From assembly GCA_905199285.1 (NCBI GenBank), contig CAJKFZ010000198.1, positions 1 to 5,222 on the forward strand: a DNA stretch of 5,222 nt, in the 5' to 3' direction. Made by a program: the position numbers and the translations under genes. This document shows positions 1 through 5,222 of this stretch, one piece after another. Numbering within the stretch: the stretch's first letter is position 1; every line of letters starts with the position of its first letter. This DNA comes from an uncultured Ruminococcus sp. (GTDB taxonomy: Bacteria; Bacillota; Clostridia; Oscillospirales; Ruminococcaceae). The notes beneath the pieces were generated by a model, which was not told the DNA's origin, did not search any database, and saw only the letters and a program-made list of their open reading frames with translations.

Positions 1-114
1 ACATAATTTAATATAAAAATATCTTTTAATTTCTAATAATCAAAAATGAATCATTAAATTCTACTATTGGTTTATGTCTCTCACTTTAGTTGAATAAAAT
101 AAAGAAACTTTAAA

Positions 115-143
115 TTGCACTCTACCAAATATTGTGCTATAAT
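115..143 (+). promoter_or_regulatory. Sigma-A type promoter of the regulator gene
   Basis: A -35 box TTGCAC (115-120) and a perfect -10 box TATAAT (138-143) are separated by exactly 17 bases. The TG at 135-136 gives an extended -10 (TGCTATAAT). Transcription would start near 150, leaving a leader of about 35 bases before the regulator's ATG at 186. This is the best promoter in the window. The flanking DNA (1-114) is very AT-rich and shows no gene. Confidence 0.8.
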
Positions 144-170
144 ATAGTCACAGTAGAAAAAACATAACAA

Positions 171-178
171 CTCCGGAG
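171..178 (+). promoter_or_regulatory. Ribosome binding site of the regulator, inside a CTCCGGAG palindrome
   Basis: GGAG at 175-178 lies seven bases before the ATG at 186, a normal Shine-Dalgarno distance, and supports that start. The eight bases CTCCGGAG are fully self-complementary. That could be chance or a small protein-binding site at the 5' end of the message. Confidence 0.55.
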
Positions 179-185
179 AAAAATT

Positions 186-1088
186 ATGGATAATAACACT
201 GCATTTAGAAAAAATTTAGTAAAACGAAGAAAGGAACTTGGTCTTACCCAGGAGCAGCTTGCTCAGAAAATGAATGTTTCACCTCAGGCTGTTTCAAAGT
301 GGGAAAATACAAGTTATCCTGATGGCGATCTTTTGCCACTGCTTGCTAAAACGTTAAACATTTCACTCGATATTCTTTTTGGAATCAACGAAAAACATGA
401 AAAAGTTGATATTGAACAGATAATAACCGATGAAGTGCATTGCACCCGACCTGAAAAGCGTTCGGAACTTATGATGAAAATGTCATATGCAGCATTGTGC
501 GCATTCAATGATTATACGGAAAATAAAGCAAGATTTCCCGATAATCTCGATAAAGAAACTTTTGCTGAACTGCGTACGGATAACGAAATGGCGATCGCAC
601 GTATGAATGATGATCTGCAATACTTTTGTTTTTTATCAATACCGGAAAACGGTGTGAACGGATATGTAGATTCATCACCCAATATGGTAAGATTGTTTAA
701 AATGCTAGCTGATGAAGATGCATTGAATATTATATTTTATCTCGGCAGCGGCATACGCAACAGAATGCATTCGGTTAAAATTATTGCAAAGCGTCTGGAC
801 ATACCGATTGAAAAAGTTCAAAGCGTGATTGATCAGCTTGACCGTTTCGGTCTGGTCTGGAGAGTGTCGGCAGAAATTACTGATGACCCGATGATACTTT
901 ATGGATTTACTCACAGTACTCCACTTACGATTCTGCTATCTTTAGCAAAATCTCTTACAAATTATATACAGTTTTGTGAACCATTTATAGATCGTTGGGG
1001 AAAGGGTGCTTATAAGACGACCGATAAAAGTAATACCGATCCTATTCCTCAGATATCTTATTGGGATACAGAAGAAGAAAACAAATAA
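186..1088 (+). CDS. XRE-family transcriptional regulator with a C-terminal winged-helix-like domain
   Basis: A cytoplasmic DNA-binding regulator of 300 residues. Residues about 8-66 are a classic Cro/C1-type helix-turn-helix: the R-x-x-LGLTQEQLA start, then NVSPQAVSKWE as turn plus recognition helix, then YPDGDLLPLLAKTLNIS, ending in the usual LDILFG. Residues about 165-240 resemble an ArsR/MarR-like winged helix: a helix starting NMVRLFKMLADEDAL, a second helix-turn-helix (196-221), then GLVWRVSAE as a likely wing. The middle (70-160) is charged and helical with no motif I recognise. There is no membrane segment. The start at 186 is supported by GGAG seven bases upstream and by the promoter at 115-143. 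The gene ends 65 bases before the cellulase on the same strand, so co-transcription and control of that gene are plausible but inferred. The ligand and target operator are unknown. Confidence 0.9.
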   Translation: MDNNTAFRKNLVKRRKELGLTQEQLAQKMNVSPQAVSKWENTSYPDGDLLPLLAKTLNISLDILFGINEKHEKVDIEQIITDEVHCTRPEKRSELMMKMSYAALCAFNDYTENKARFPDNLDKETFAELRTDNEMAIARMNDDLQYFCFLSIPENGVNGYVDSSPNMVRLFKMLADEDALNIIFYLGSGIRNRMHSVKIIAKRLDIPIEKVQSVIDQLDRFGLVWRVSAEITDDPMILYGFTHSTPLTILLSLAKSLTNYIQFCEPFIDRWGKGAYKTTDKSNTDPIPQISYWDTEEENK

Positions 1089-1097
1089 AATAACTGA

Positions 1098-1145
1098 AAA
1101 GGAGGATGCTATCCTGTATCTTGTTTTTAATCATATCAGGATTGC
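1098..1145 (+). promoter_or_regulatory. Distant Shine-Dalgarno and intervening hairpin before the cellulase start
   Basis: AAAGGAGG (1098-1105) is a perfect Shine-Dalgarno, but the ATG that begins the signal peptide is at 1154, 48 bases away. An ATG directly abutting the site (1106) has no spacing and is unlikely to be used. ATCCTG (1111-1116) pairs with CAGGAT (1137-1142), and GC (1108-1109) pairs with GC (1144-1145) across one U-U mismatch. Folding this out leaves about 10 unpaired bases between the Shine-Dalgarno and 1154. A competing small hairpin, AGGAT (1103-1107) with ATCCT (1111-1115), would instead bury the Shine-Dalgarno. The pairings are seen in the sequence; their role is inferred. 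Confidence 0.45.
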
Positions 1146-1153
1146 ACGATAAT

Positions 1154-3748
1154 ATGAAAAAAAGAATTGTAAGCTTTATTGCTGCTGCGGCTATGGCTAT
1201 TACAGCTGTCCCGGCTTATTTATCAATTCCTGAATATAATCAGGCTTCAATATCCGTTTATGCAGAGGAGAGTTATTCTATTCCCGATCTTAAGATCGAA
1301 AACAAACAGGTTCCCGATACCGAAAGCTTCCGTTTTGTTAACAAAATGGGCGCAGGTTTCAACCTCGGAAACACTTTTGATGCTATCAATAATACCGGCG
1401 CTGTTGAGGGCGATGCAAATATGTTCCTTGAGTACGATTGGCTCAGCGATAAAGAAGCCGGAATTACTACGCATGAAACTATTGACGCAATTAAGAATGC
1501 CGGATTCACAACTGTACGTATTCCTGTTTCATGGCATAACCATCTTGATGCTGATTTCAACATAAATTCTGAATGGCTTGCCAAGGTAACTGACATCGTA
1601 AATTACGCACTCTCCCAGGATATGTATGTAATCCTCAATATACATCACGATAATGAAAAGGCTTCTGGTTTCACAAATCCAGATTATGACCCGGAATGGG
1701 CTGCCGGAAACAAGGATTGCTATATTTATCCGGATTACGAGCATCTTGACTCTTCTGTTAATTATGTTACAAAGATCTGGACTCAGCTTGGAAATAATTT
1801 TAAGGACTGCGATGAGCACCTTGTTTTTGAAACGATGAACGAACCACGTCAGGTCGGCAACATTCACGAATGGTGGTATGCGGACGATGATTGCTGTCAC
1901 GAAGCTCTCGAGTGCATTACCAAAATAAATCAGGCTGCTGTTGACACGATCAGATCTACAGGCGGAAATAACAGCGATCGTTTTATTATGGTTCCGGCAA
2001 CTTCGGCTAAGGCAGAGGCAGCTATGCAGAGCAAATACTTCCAGATGCCAAAAGATTCTGCCAAAGATAGACTTATTCTCTCAGTTCACGCTTACGAGCC
2101 GTTTAACTTCTCTATGGATAAAACAAGCGAAGGAGCTCCGACACAGTTTGACGATACAATGAAAAAATCATTAGATGATATGTTTGATACTCTTTACGTT
2201 GCATTCGTTCAGCAGAATATTCCGGTTGTCATCGGTGAATTTGGTGCAACAAACAGAAACAATACTCAGGCAAGAACAGATCACGCAGCTTATTACTATG
2301 CAGCTGCAAGAGCAAGAGGTATCACCTGCTGTATGTGGGATAATTCAAACGCTGAAGGGGAAAACGAGGCTTATCGTTTCCTTGACAGAACAAATAAAAA
2401 ATTCATCTACGATTCTATTGCAAAGGCTTCCGAAAGATACGGCGCTCCCAGAACCGATTTCTCAGGCGTCGGAGTAGACGGTGTTGTAAGCAATTCCAAC
2501 TGCACTATATATCCTGACGGTAAGGTTATGTTCCCGTCTCCTATAGGCGAAAAGGCAGAAATTTACTTCGATATCGATACAACGAAATCACTCTGCGGAG
2601 GCGGCGCTCTCTGCTTCAACTTAAACGTTGACGGAAAAGGATATTGGATAGGTTATCCTTTCAGAGCCGGCGTTGAATGGGACGCAAGCCAGAATAAAGA
2701 TATGCCCGTTCCTACTACGATCGATCTCACAGATACATCCATAATGAACTGCACCTGCTGGTCTGAAAACAGAACTGTTACTGATAAATCAGAGCTTGAG
2801 ATGCTTTCAAAGATCTGTCAGGAAAGCACAACCGCTGAAATTCAGCTTTGGTGGTCTCTTGATCTGAATTGGGGCGACAGACCTGATTCGTCTGTAACAG
2901 CTGGAAAATCGGAAAGCGAGGTATCAGATCTTAAAGCTGCGGCAGCAAAAGAATGTATTGCTGTAATCAATGTAAGACCTATGAATCTTCCGCTTGATAC
3001 AAATATGGGCAAGGGTTCATGGAATAAAGGCAATAATCCAGGTCCTGATAATCCGGGACCCGATAAGCCGGTAATTGAAGGTGAAAAGGGTGTTGTTACC
3101 GAAGATAAGATCACATTCCAATCCGGTATAGGCAAGGAAATGGTTCTTGAAGTTGAGAAGAAGGACTGCGTTGGCGGCGGTGGGTGCATCGCATTCATAG
3201 AAGAAGTTGACGGCATAGAATACTGGGTAGCTTACGAATGGCAGACAAACGATTCCGGAGTTGTAAAGATAGATATGACTAAGCCGGGTCAGGTTACAGT
3301 TGATGACGTAAAGATTGAAGAATCCGGAAACGAAGCTCTTTTCACCAAGCTCGGCGAAATGTGCATGAATGAAAAGGAAGCCAACCTTGCATATTGGTGG
3401 GCAGCTCAGAGCTGGGGAAATAACTACCCTGACGGAACAGCTCATAATTATGTTGATGTAAAGTCGGCTACGATTACATCTCCTGTTAAGGTAACAACAG
3501 AAAGAACCTACGGTGACTCTAACTGCGACGGTAAGGTAGATATGTCCGACGCTGTTCTTATCATGCAGTCACTTTCAAATCCTGATAAATATGGTCTTAA
3601 TGGCTCTGATCCAAGCCATATCACTGAAGAGGGGACTCTTAATGCCGACGTTTATGAAAACGGAACAAGCGGAATCACAAACGAAGACGCTCTTCAAATT
3701 CAGAAATTTAAACTTGAGCTTATTTCTTCACTCGATCCAACAGTTTAA
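1154..3748 (+). CDS. Secreted cellulosomal endo-glucanase: GH5, two CBM-like modules, dockerin
   Basis: An 864-residue secreted beta-glucanase, by family likely acting on cellulose, xyloglucan or mixed glucans. The start at 1154 is chosen because MKKRIV begins a normal signal peptide: h-region about 5-23, cleavage probably after VYA (37) or after VPA (21). The same frame is open to an ATG at 1106, adding 16 residues. GH5 domain, about 55-425: NLGNTFDA (70-77), R122, HH (164-165), acid/base Glu230 in ETMNEPR, HAY (312-314), nucleophile Glu362 in VIGEFGA, W395. This pattern suggests subfamily GH5_4. Two related beta-rich modules follow (about 443-610 and 643-778), probably CBM79/CBM80-like, joined by an NPGPD linker. 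The C-terminus (786-864) is a dockerin: calcium loop 1 at D788-D799, loop 2 at D832-D845. The dockerin should anchor the enzyme to a scaffoldin. The upstream regulator may control it. No frame damage is visible. Confidence 0.93.
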   Translation: MKKRIVSFIAAAAMAITAVPAYLSIPEYNQASISVYAEESYSIPDLKIENKQVPDTESFRFVNKMGAGFNLGNTFDAINNTGAVEGDANMFLEYDWLSDKEAGITTHETIDAIKNAGFTTVRIPVSWHNHLDADFNINSEWLAKVTDIVNYALSQDMYVILNIHHDNEKASGFTNPDYDPEWAAGNKDCYIYPDYEHLDSSVNYVTKIWTQLGNNFKDCDEHLVFETMNEPRQVGNIHEWWYADDDCCHEALECITKINQAAVDTIRSTGGNNSDRFIMVPATSAKAEAAMQSKYFQMPKDSAKDRLILSVHAYEPFNFSMDKTSEGAPTQFDDTMKKSLDDMFDTLYVAFVQQNIPVVIGEFGATNRNNTQARTDHAAYYYAAARARGITCCMWDNSNAEGENEAYRFLDRTNKKFIYDSIAKASERYGAPRTDFSGVGVDGVVSNSNCTIYPDGKVMFPSPIGEKAEIYFDIDTTKSLCGGGALCFNLNVDGKGYWIGYPFRAGVEWDASQNKDMPVPTTIDLTDTSIMNCTCWSENRTVTDKSELEMLSKICQESTTAEIQLWWSLDLNWGDRPDSSVTAGKSESEVSDLKAAAAKECIAVINVRPMNLPLDTNMGKGSWNKGNNPGPDNPGPDKPVIEGEKGVVTEDKITFQSGIGKEMVLEVEKKDCVGGGGCIAFIEEVDGIEYWVAYEWQTNDSGVVKIDMTKPGQVTVDDVKIEESGNEALFTKLGEMCMNEKEANLAYWWAAQSWGNNYPDGTAHNYVDVKSATITSPVKVTTERTYGDSNCDGKVDMSDAVLIMQSLSNPDKYGLNGSDPSHITEEGTLNADVYENGTSGITNEDALQIQKFKLELISSLDPTV
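3035..3064 (+). repeat. Tandem 15-base repeat coding the NPGPD linker
   Basis: Two consecutive 15-base units each encode Asn-Pro-Gly-Pro-Asp, differing only at third codon positions. They form a flexible proline/glycine linker between the two carbohydrate-binding-like modules of the cellulase. The synonymous differences show that the peptide rather than the DNA has been kept. Confidence 0.85.
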
Positions 3749-3770
3749 TCTTTATTAAATAGAATTTCCC

Positions 3771-3808
3771 GATACTGCTTGATAATTGATTTATTATCAA
3801 GCAGTATC
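3771..3808 (+). terminator. Perfect 16-bp stem-loop after the cellulase
   Basis: Bases 3771-3786 pair perfectly with 3793-3808 around a six-base loop (3787-3792), starting 22 bases after the cellulase stop. No U-run follows on the + strand (AAAATTAAAG comes next), so it is not a textbook intrinsic terminator. It may stabilise the 3' end of the message, or terminate by a non-canonical route. Confidence 0.55.
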
Positions 3809-3830
3809 AAAATTAAAGCAATCTATTATT

Positions 3831-3856
3831 CTGCGTTTATCTGCACAAAGACGCAG
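3831..3856 (+). repeat. Short GC-rich stem-loop CTGCGT/ACGCAG
   Basis: CTGCGT (3831-3836) pairs with ACGCAG (3851-3856). A U-G wobble and one further U-A pair extend the stem to 8 bp with a ten-base loop. Only TTT follows before A-rich DNA, so it is at best a weak back-up terminator behind the stem at 3771-3808. Confidence 0.4.
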
Positions 3857-3909
3857 TTTAATAAAAATAAAAAATTATTTGTATCCTTTGTTCAATTTTG
3901 AAATCAGCC

Positions 3910-3949
3910 GTATTTTGCTTGTCACGTAAAAAAGTGGTAAGCAAAATAC
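3910..3949. repeat. Long inverted repeat GTATTTTGCTT/AAGCAAAATAC
   Basis: GTATTTTGCTT (3910-3920) is the exact reverse complement of 3939-3949. In + strand RNA two G-U wobbles and CAC/GTG lengthen it to a 16-bp stem (3910-3925 with 3934-3949) around an A-rich eight-base loop. The two wobbles are tolerated only in + strand RNA, which hints at an RNA structure. No U-run follows on either strand. Function unknown. Confidence 0.5.
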
Positions 3950-3969
3950 AAAAAATCTACTTTAAGTAA

Positions 3970-4005
3970 AAAATAACCTTTTGACGAAAATCAAGAGGTT
4001 ATTTT
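3970..4005. terminator. Bidirectional intrinsic terminator
   Basis: Bases 3970-3984 pair with 3991-4005 (15 bp, one U-G wobble) around the six-base loop CGAAAA. On the + strand the stem ends in ATTTTAGTTTG. On the minus strand the same stem is followed by a run of T (TTATTTTTTAC). It could stop transcription from both sides and separates the cellulase region from the macrodomain/sirtuin remnants. Confidence 0.65.
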
Positions 4006-4180
4006 AGTTTGCACGCCATGGTCACACTCTAATAAACTATCGTTGTTGACTACCTTGATTGAGCGAATTATTGTTGCTCCAACTACCAATGAGGAGATAT
4101 GCCATATCTTTATAAAGGGCTACTCAAAAGAGGACTACGATGATTTTATCGAGAAAACGAGGATGAAATGTGTGATTTAG
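3977..4180 (+). pseudogene. 3' remnant of an unidentified protein gene
   Basis: An open frame of 67 codons between stops at 3974 and 4178, with no ATG start near its 5' end and no proper ribosome site. Only the part after the terminator (about 4007 on) is likely to be ancestral coding sequence. The readable protein includes LTTLIERIIVAP, then CHIFIKGYSKEDYDDF. The L-x-x-LI-x-RI-x-V pattern recalls C-terminal ends of large serine recombinases, but this is a weak resemblance and I do not assign a function. It is in the same frame as the macrodomain remnant, which begins directly after its TAG stop. That makes the junction at 4178-4184 a likely rearrangement point. It could also be chance open sequence. 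Confidence 0.3.
4046..4074 (+). promoter_or_regulatory. Weak candidate promoter before the macrodomain/sirtuin region
   Basis: TTGACT (4046-4051) is one base from a consensus -35. After 17 bases comes TATTGT (4069-4074), a 4-of-6 match to a -10. No other reasonable promoter is seen between the terminator at 3970-4005 and the sirtuin gene. It overlaps the remnant open frame, so it may be fortuitous. Confidence 0.2.
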
Positions 4181-4555
4181 GTAGGCATAGCAAATGCGAT
4201 TCATACATTCGCAGGGGTTCAGCTTCGTCTGAAATGTGCGGAGATCATGCGTAATCAGGGCTATGAAGAACCCACAGGACAGGAAAAAATCACACCTGCC
4301 TACAATCTGATCTGCGATCATGTCATTCACACTGTGGGATCAATCGTGCAGGGAAAACTGACGAAAAAACACTGTGAACTGCTGGAAAGCTGTTATCGTT
4401 CGTGTTTTGAAATTGCGGTGCAGAATCAAATCAAAAGCATCGCATTCTGCTGTATTTCCACAGGAGTATTTGGTTTTCCGCAGAAGGAGGCAGCAGAAAT
4501 TGCAGTCAAAACGGTGCAGAATTTTCAGAAATTCCACGAAATCAAGGTGATATGA
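4181..4555 (+). pseudogene. Truncated, frameshifted macrodomain protein-ADP-ribose hydrolase
   Basis: The intact family removes ADP-ribose from proteins and is encoded beside SirTM sirtuins. Here codons 4181-4552 give NAIHTFAGVQLRL, GYEEPTGQEKITPAYNL, VIHTVG, SIAFCCISTGVFGFP and AAEIAVKTVQ, which follow the family's order closely. The diphosphate-binding loop STGVFGFP is at 4457-4480. Everything before NAIH is missing, including the N-terminal extension and the NAAN-type ADP-ribose-binding loop. The frame stops with TGA at 4553 after HEIKVI. The usual family ending is still readable in the +1 frame: D-E-I-Y-R-Q-L-L-G then TAG (4554-4583). The expected F-N-V-F-K segment is absent, so about 20 bases appear deleted. 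An internal ATG at 4247, with GCGGAG three bases before it, could in principle give a 102-residue fragment. It would lack half the fold, so a working enzyme is unlikely. Confidence 0.85.
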
Positions 4556-5222
4556 CGAAATCTACAGGCAGTTACTGGGATAGTATTGAACGGCTGAAAG
4601 ATAAAATCAAAACTGCTGATGCCGTTGTGATCGGTGCATGTGCAGGACTTTCCTCGTCTGCCGGATTCATATATTCCGGGGAACGTTTTACAAAATATTT
4701 TTCTGACTTTATCGAAAAATATCATTTCAAAGACATGTATTCCGGCGGTTTTTATCCCTTTGAAACACTGGAGGAACACTGGGCATACTGGTCGAGGTAC
4801 ATCTACATCAATCGCTATATGGACGCTCCAAATGATACTTACAAAAGACTTTTAGAATTTGTACAAAATAAGGATTATTTTGTGCTGACGACAAATGTGG
4901 ATTACCAGTTTCAGAAAGCAGGATTTGATAAAAAACGTCTTTTCTATACGCAAGGAGATTATGGATTGTTCCAGTGTAGTGAGCGATGTCATGATAAAAC
5001 TTATGATAATGAAGAAGTGATTCGAAAAATGGTTGCTGAGCAAAAGAATATGCGAATTTCGTCTGAACTTGTTCCGAAGTGTCCGGAATGCGGTAAGCCC
5101 ATGACAATGAATCTTCGATGTGATGATACATTTGTACAAGATGAAGGCTGGTACAAGGCAAGTGAGTGGTACAGCGATTTTTTACGCCGTCACGAGGGTA
5201 TGCATATTCTGTTTCTGGAACT
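4552..5222 (+). CDS. SirTM-type (class M) sirtuin, 3' end outside window
   Basis: An NAD-dependent sirtuin of the macrodomain-linked class, whose studied members transfer ADP-ribose to a lipoyl-carrier protein instead of deacetylating. 223 codons are open to the window edge; relatives are about 290-310 residues by memory. Seen: Rossmann start DAVVIGACAGLSSSAGF (24-38), YSGERF, SGGFYPFETLEEHWAYWSRY, TTNVDYQF (113-120), and YTQGDYGLF (132-140) with Gln134 where ordinary sirtuins have the catalytic His, as in this class. Zinc cysteines are C142, C146, C177 and C180. Two oddities: Cys30 replaces the second Gly of GAGAG, and Tyr118 stands where I recall His (VDHQF). The start at 4552 overlaps the macrodomain remnant's stop (ATGA), with AAGGTG (4544-4549) only two bases upstream. 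The first ten or so residues are read from the old macrodomain tail in another frame. No carrier-protein or lipoate-ligase gene is visible here. Confidence 0.88.
   Translation, partial: MTKSTGSYWDSIERLKDKIKTADAVVIGACAGLSSSAGFIYSGERFTKYFSDFIEKYHFKDMYSGGFYPFETLEEHWAYWSRYIYINRYMDAPNDTYKRLLEFVQNKDYFVLTTNVDYQFQKAGFDKKRLFYTQGDYGLFQCSERCHDKTYDNEEVIRKMVAEQKNMRISSELVPKCPECGKPMTMNLRCDDTFVQDEGWYKASEWYSDFLRRHEGMHILFLE

Larger units (their letters stand above)
3749..4180. other. Gene-poor spacer between cellulase and macrodomain remnant
   Basis: About 430 bases without an intact gene. The first 260 bases are very AT-rich and hold four stem-loops (3771-3808, 3831-3856, 3910-3949, 3970-4005). The rest contains one 67-codon open frame running up to the macrodomain remnant. 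No tRNA, CRISPR or complete insertion sequence was recognised here. Confidence 0.8.

Noticed and set aside
45..112. Palindrome AATGAATCATT (45-55) and direct repeat ACTTTA (83-88, 107-112) as possible operators
   Set aside because: Short motifs of this kind are expected by chance in such AT-rich DNA. Their placement before the promoter is suggestive at most.
1061..1091. Possible separate cellulase promoter (TTGGGA, then AATAAA after 17 bases)
   Set aside because: Both boxes match consensus at only four of six positions in A-rich DNA, too weak to call.
1106..1153. Longer cellulase start at ATG 1106
   Set aside because: The Shine-Dalgarno GGAGG ends at 1105, leaving no spacing. The extra 16 residues precede a normal MKKR-type signal peptide start at 1154.
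1529..1900. Minus-strand open frame inside the cellulase gene
   Set aside because: Antisense shadow of the GH5 coding sequence, which has clear catalytic motifs. No ribosome site or recognisable protein.
2842..3445. Overlapping minus-strand open frames opposite the CBM-like modules
   Set aside because: No motifs and low-complexity composition. Explained by the codon pattern of the + strand gene.
4016..4100. Minus-strand open reading, opposite the remnant, as a transposase or recombinase tail
   Set aside because: It is readable as protein-like sequence only because it mirrors the + frame. No family motif was recognised.
4099..4143. Short ORF starting at ATG 4099 after GAGGAG
   Set aside because: Only 14 codons, with two bases between the Shine-Dalgarno and the ATG. 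No recognisable peptide.
4808..5161. Minus-strand open frames opposite the sirtuin gene
   Set aside because: The + strand frame gives a continuous, recognisable sirtuin, so these are shadows.

Overview
The window looks like chromosomal DNA from a fibre-degrading, low-to-moderate-GC Firmicute of the Ruminococcus type, most like R. flavefaciens or R. champanellensis. The main evidence is a secreted GH5 glucanase that ends in a two-loop dockerin of the kind these cellulosome-forming bacteria use, together with AT-rich intergenic DNA and strong AGGAGG-type ribosome sites. The genus is inferred from these features; no database search was made.

Left part (1-3748): an AT-rich leader carries a near-consensus extended -10 promoter (115-143). 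It drives a 300-residue regulator (186-1088) that has an XRE helix-turn-helix at the N-terminus and a probable winged helix at the C-terminus. A 65-base gap follows, then a large secreted cellulase (1154-3748): signal peptide, GH5 catalytic domain, two diverged copies of one carbohydrate-binding-like module separated by an NPGPD linker, and a dockerin. The only good Shine-Dalgarno lies 48 bases before the likely start, but a hairpin between the two could bring them into register. The pair may form an operon in which the regulator controls cellulase expression.

Middle (3749-4180): no intact gene. It holds four stem-loops, the last of which is a good bidirectional terminator, and then a 67-codon open frame that looks like the 3' remnant of an unidentified gene.

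Right part (4181-5222): a macrodomain ADP-ribosyl-hydrolase gene that has lost its 5' half and carries a frame-breaking deletion near its 3' end. It is joined by an ATGA overlap to an open sirtuin gene that runs off the window. In relatives, this macrodomain plus SirTM-type sirtuin pair is a reversible protein ADP-ribosylation module (writer plus eraser). Here the eraser is broken while the writer stays open, although the writer has unusual residues in its NAD-binding and catalytic motifs. This is the most unusual part of the window and reads as a module in decay or in altered use. I see no clearly new system.
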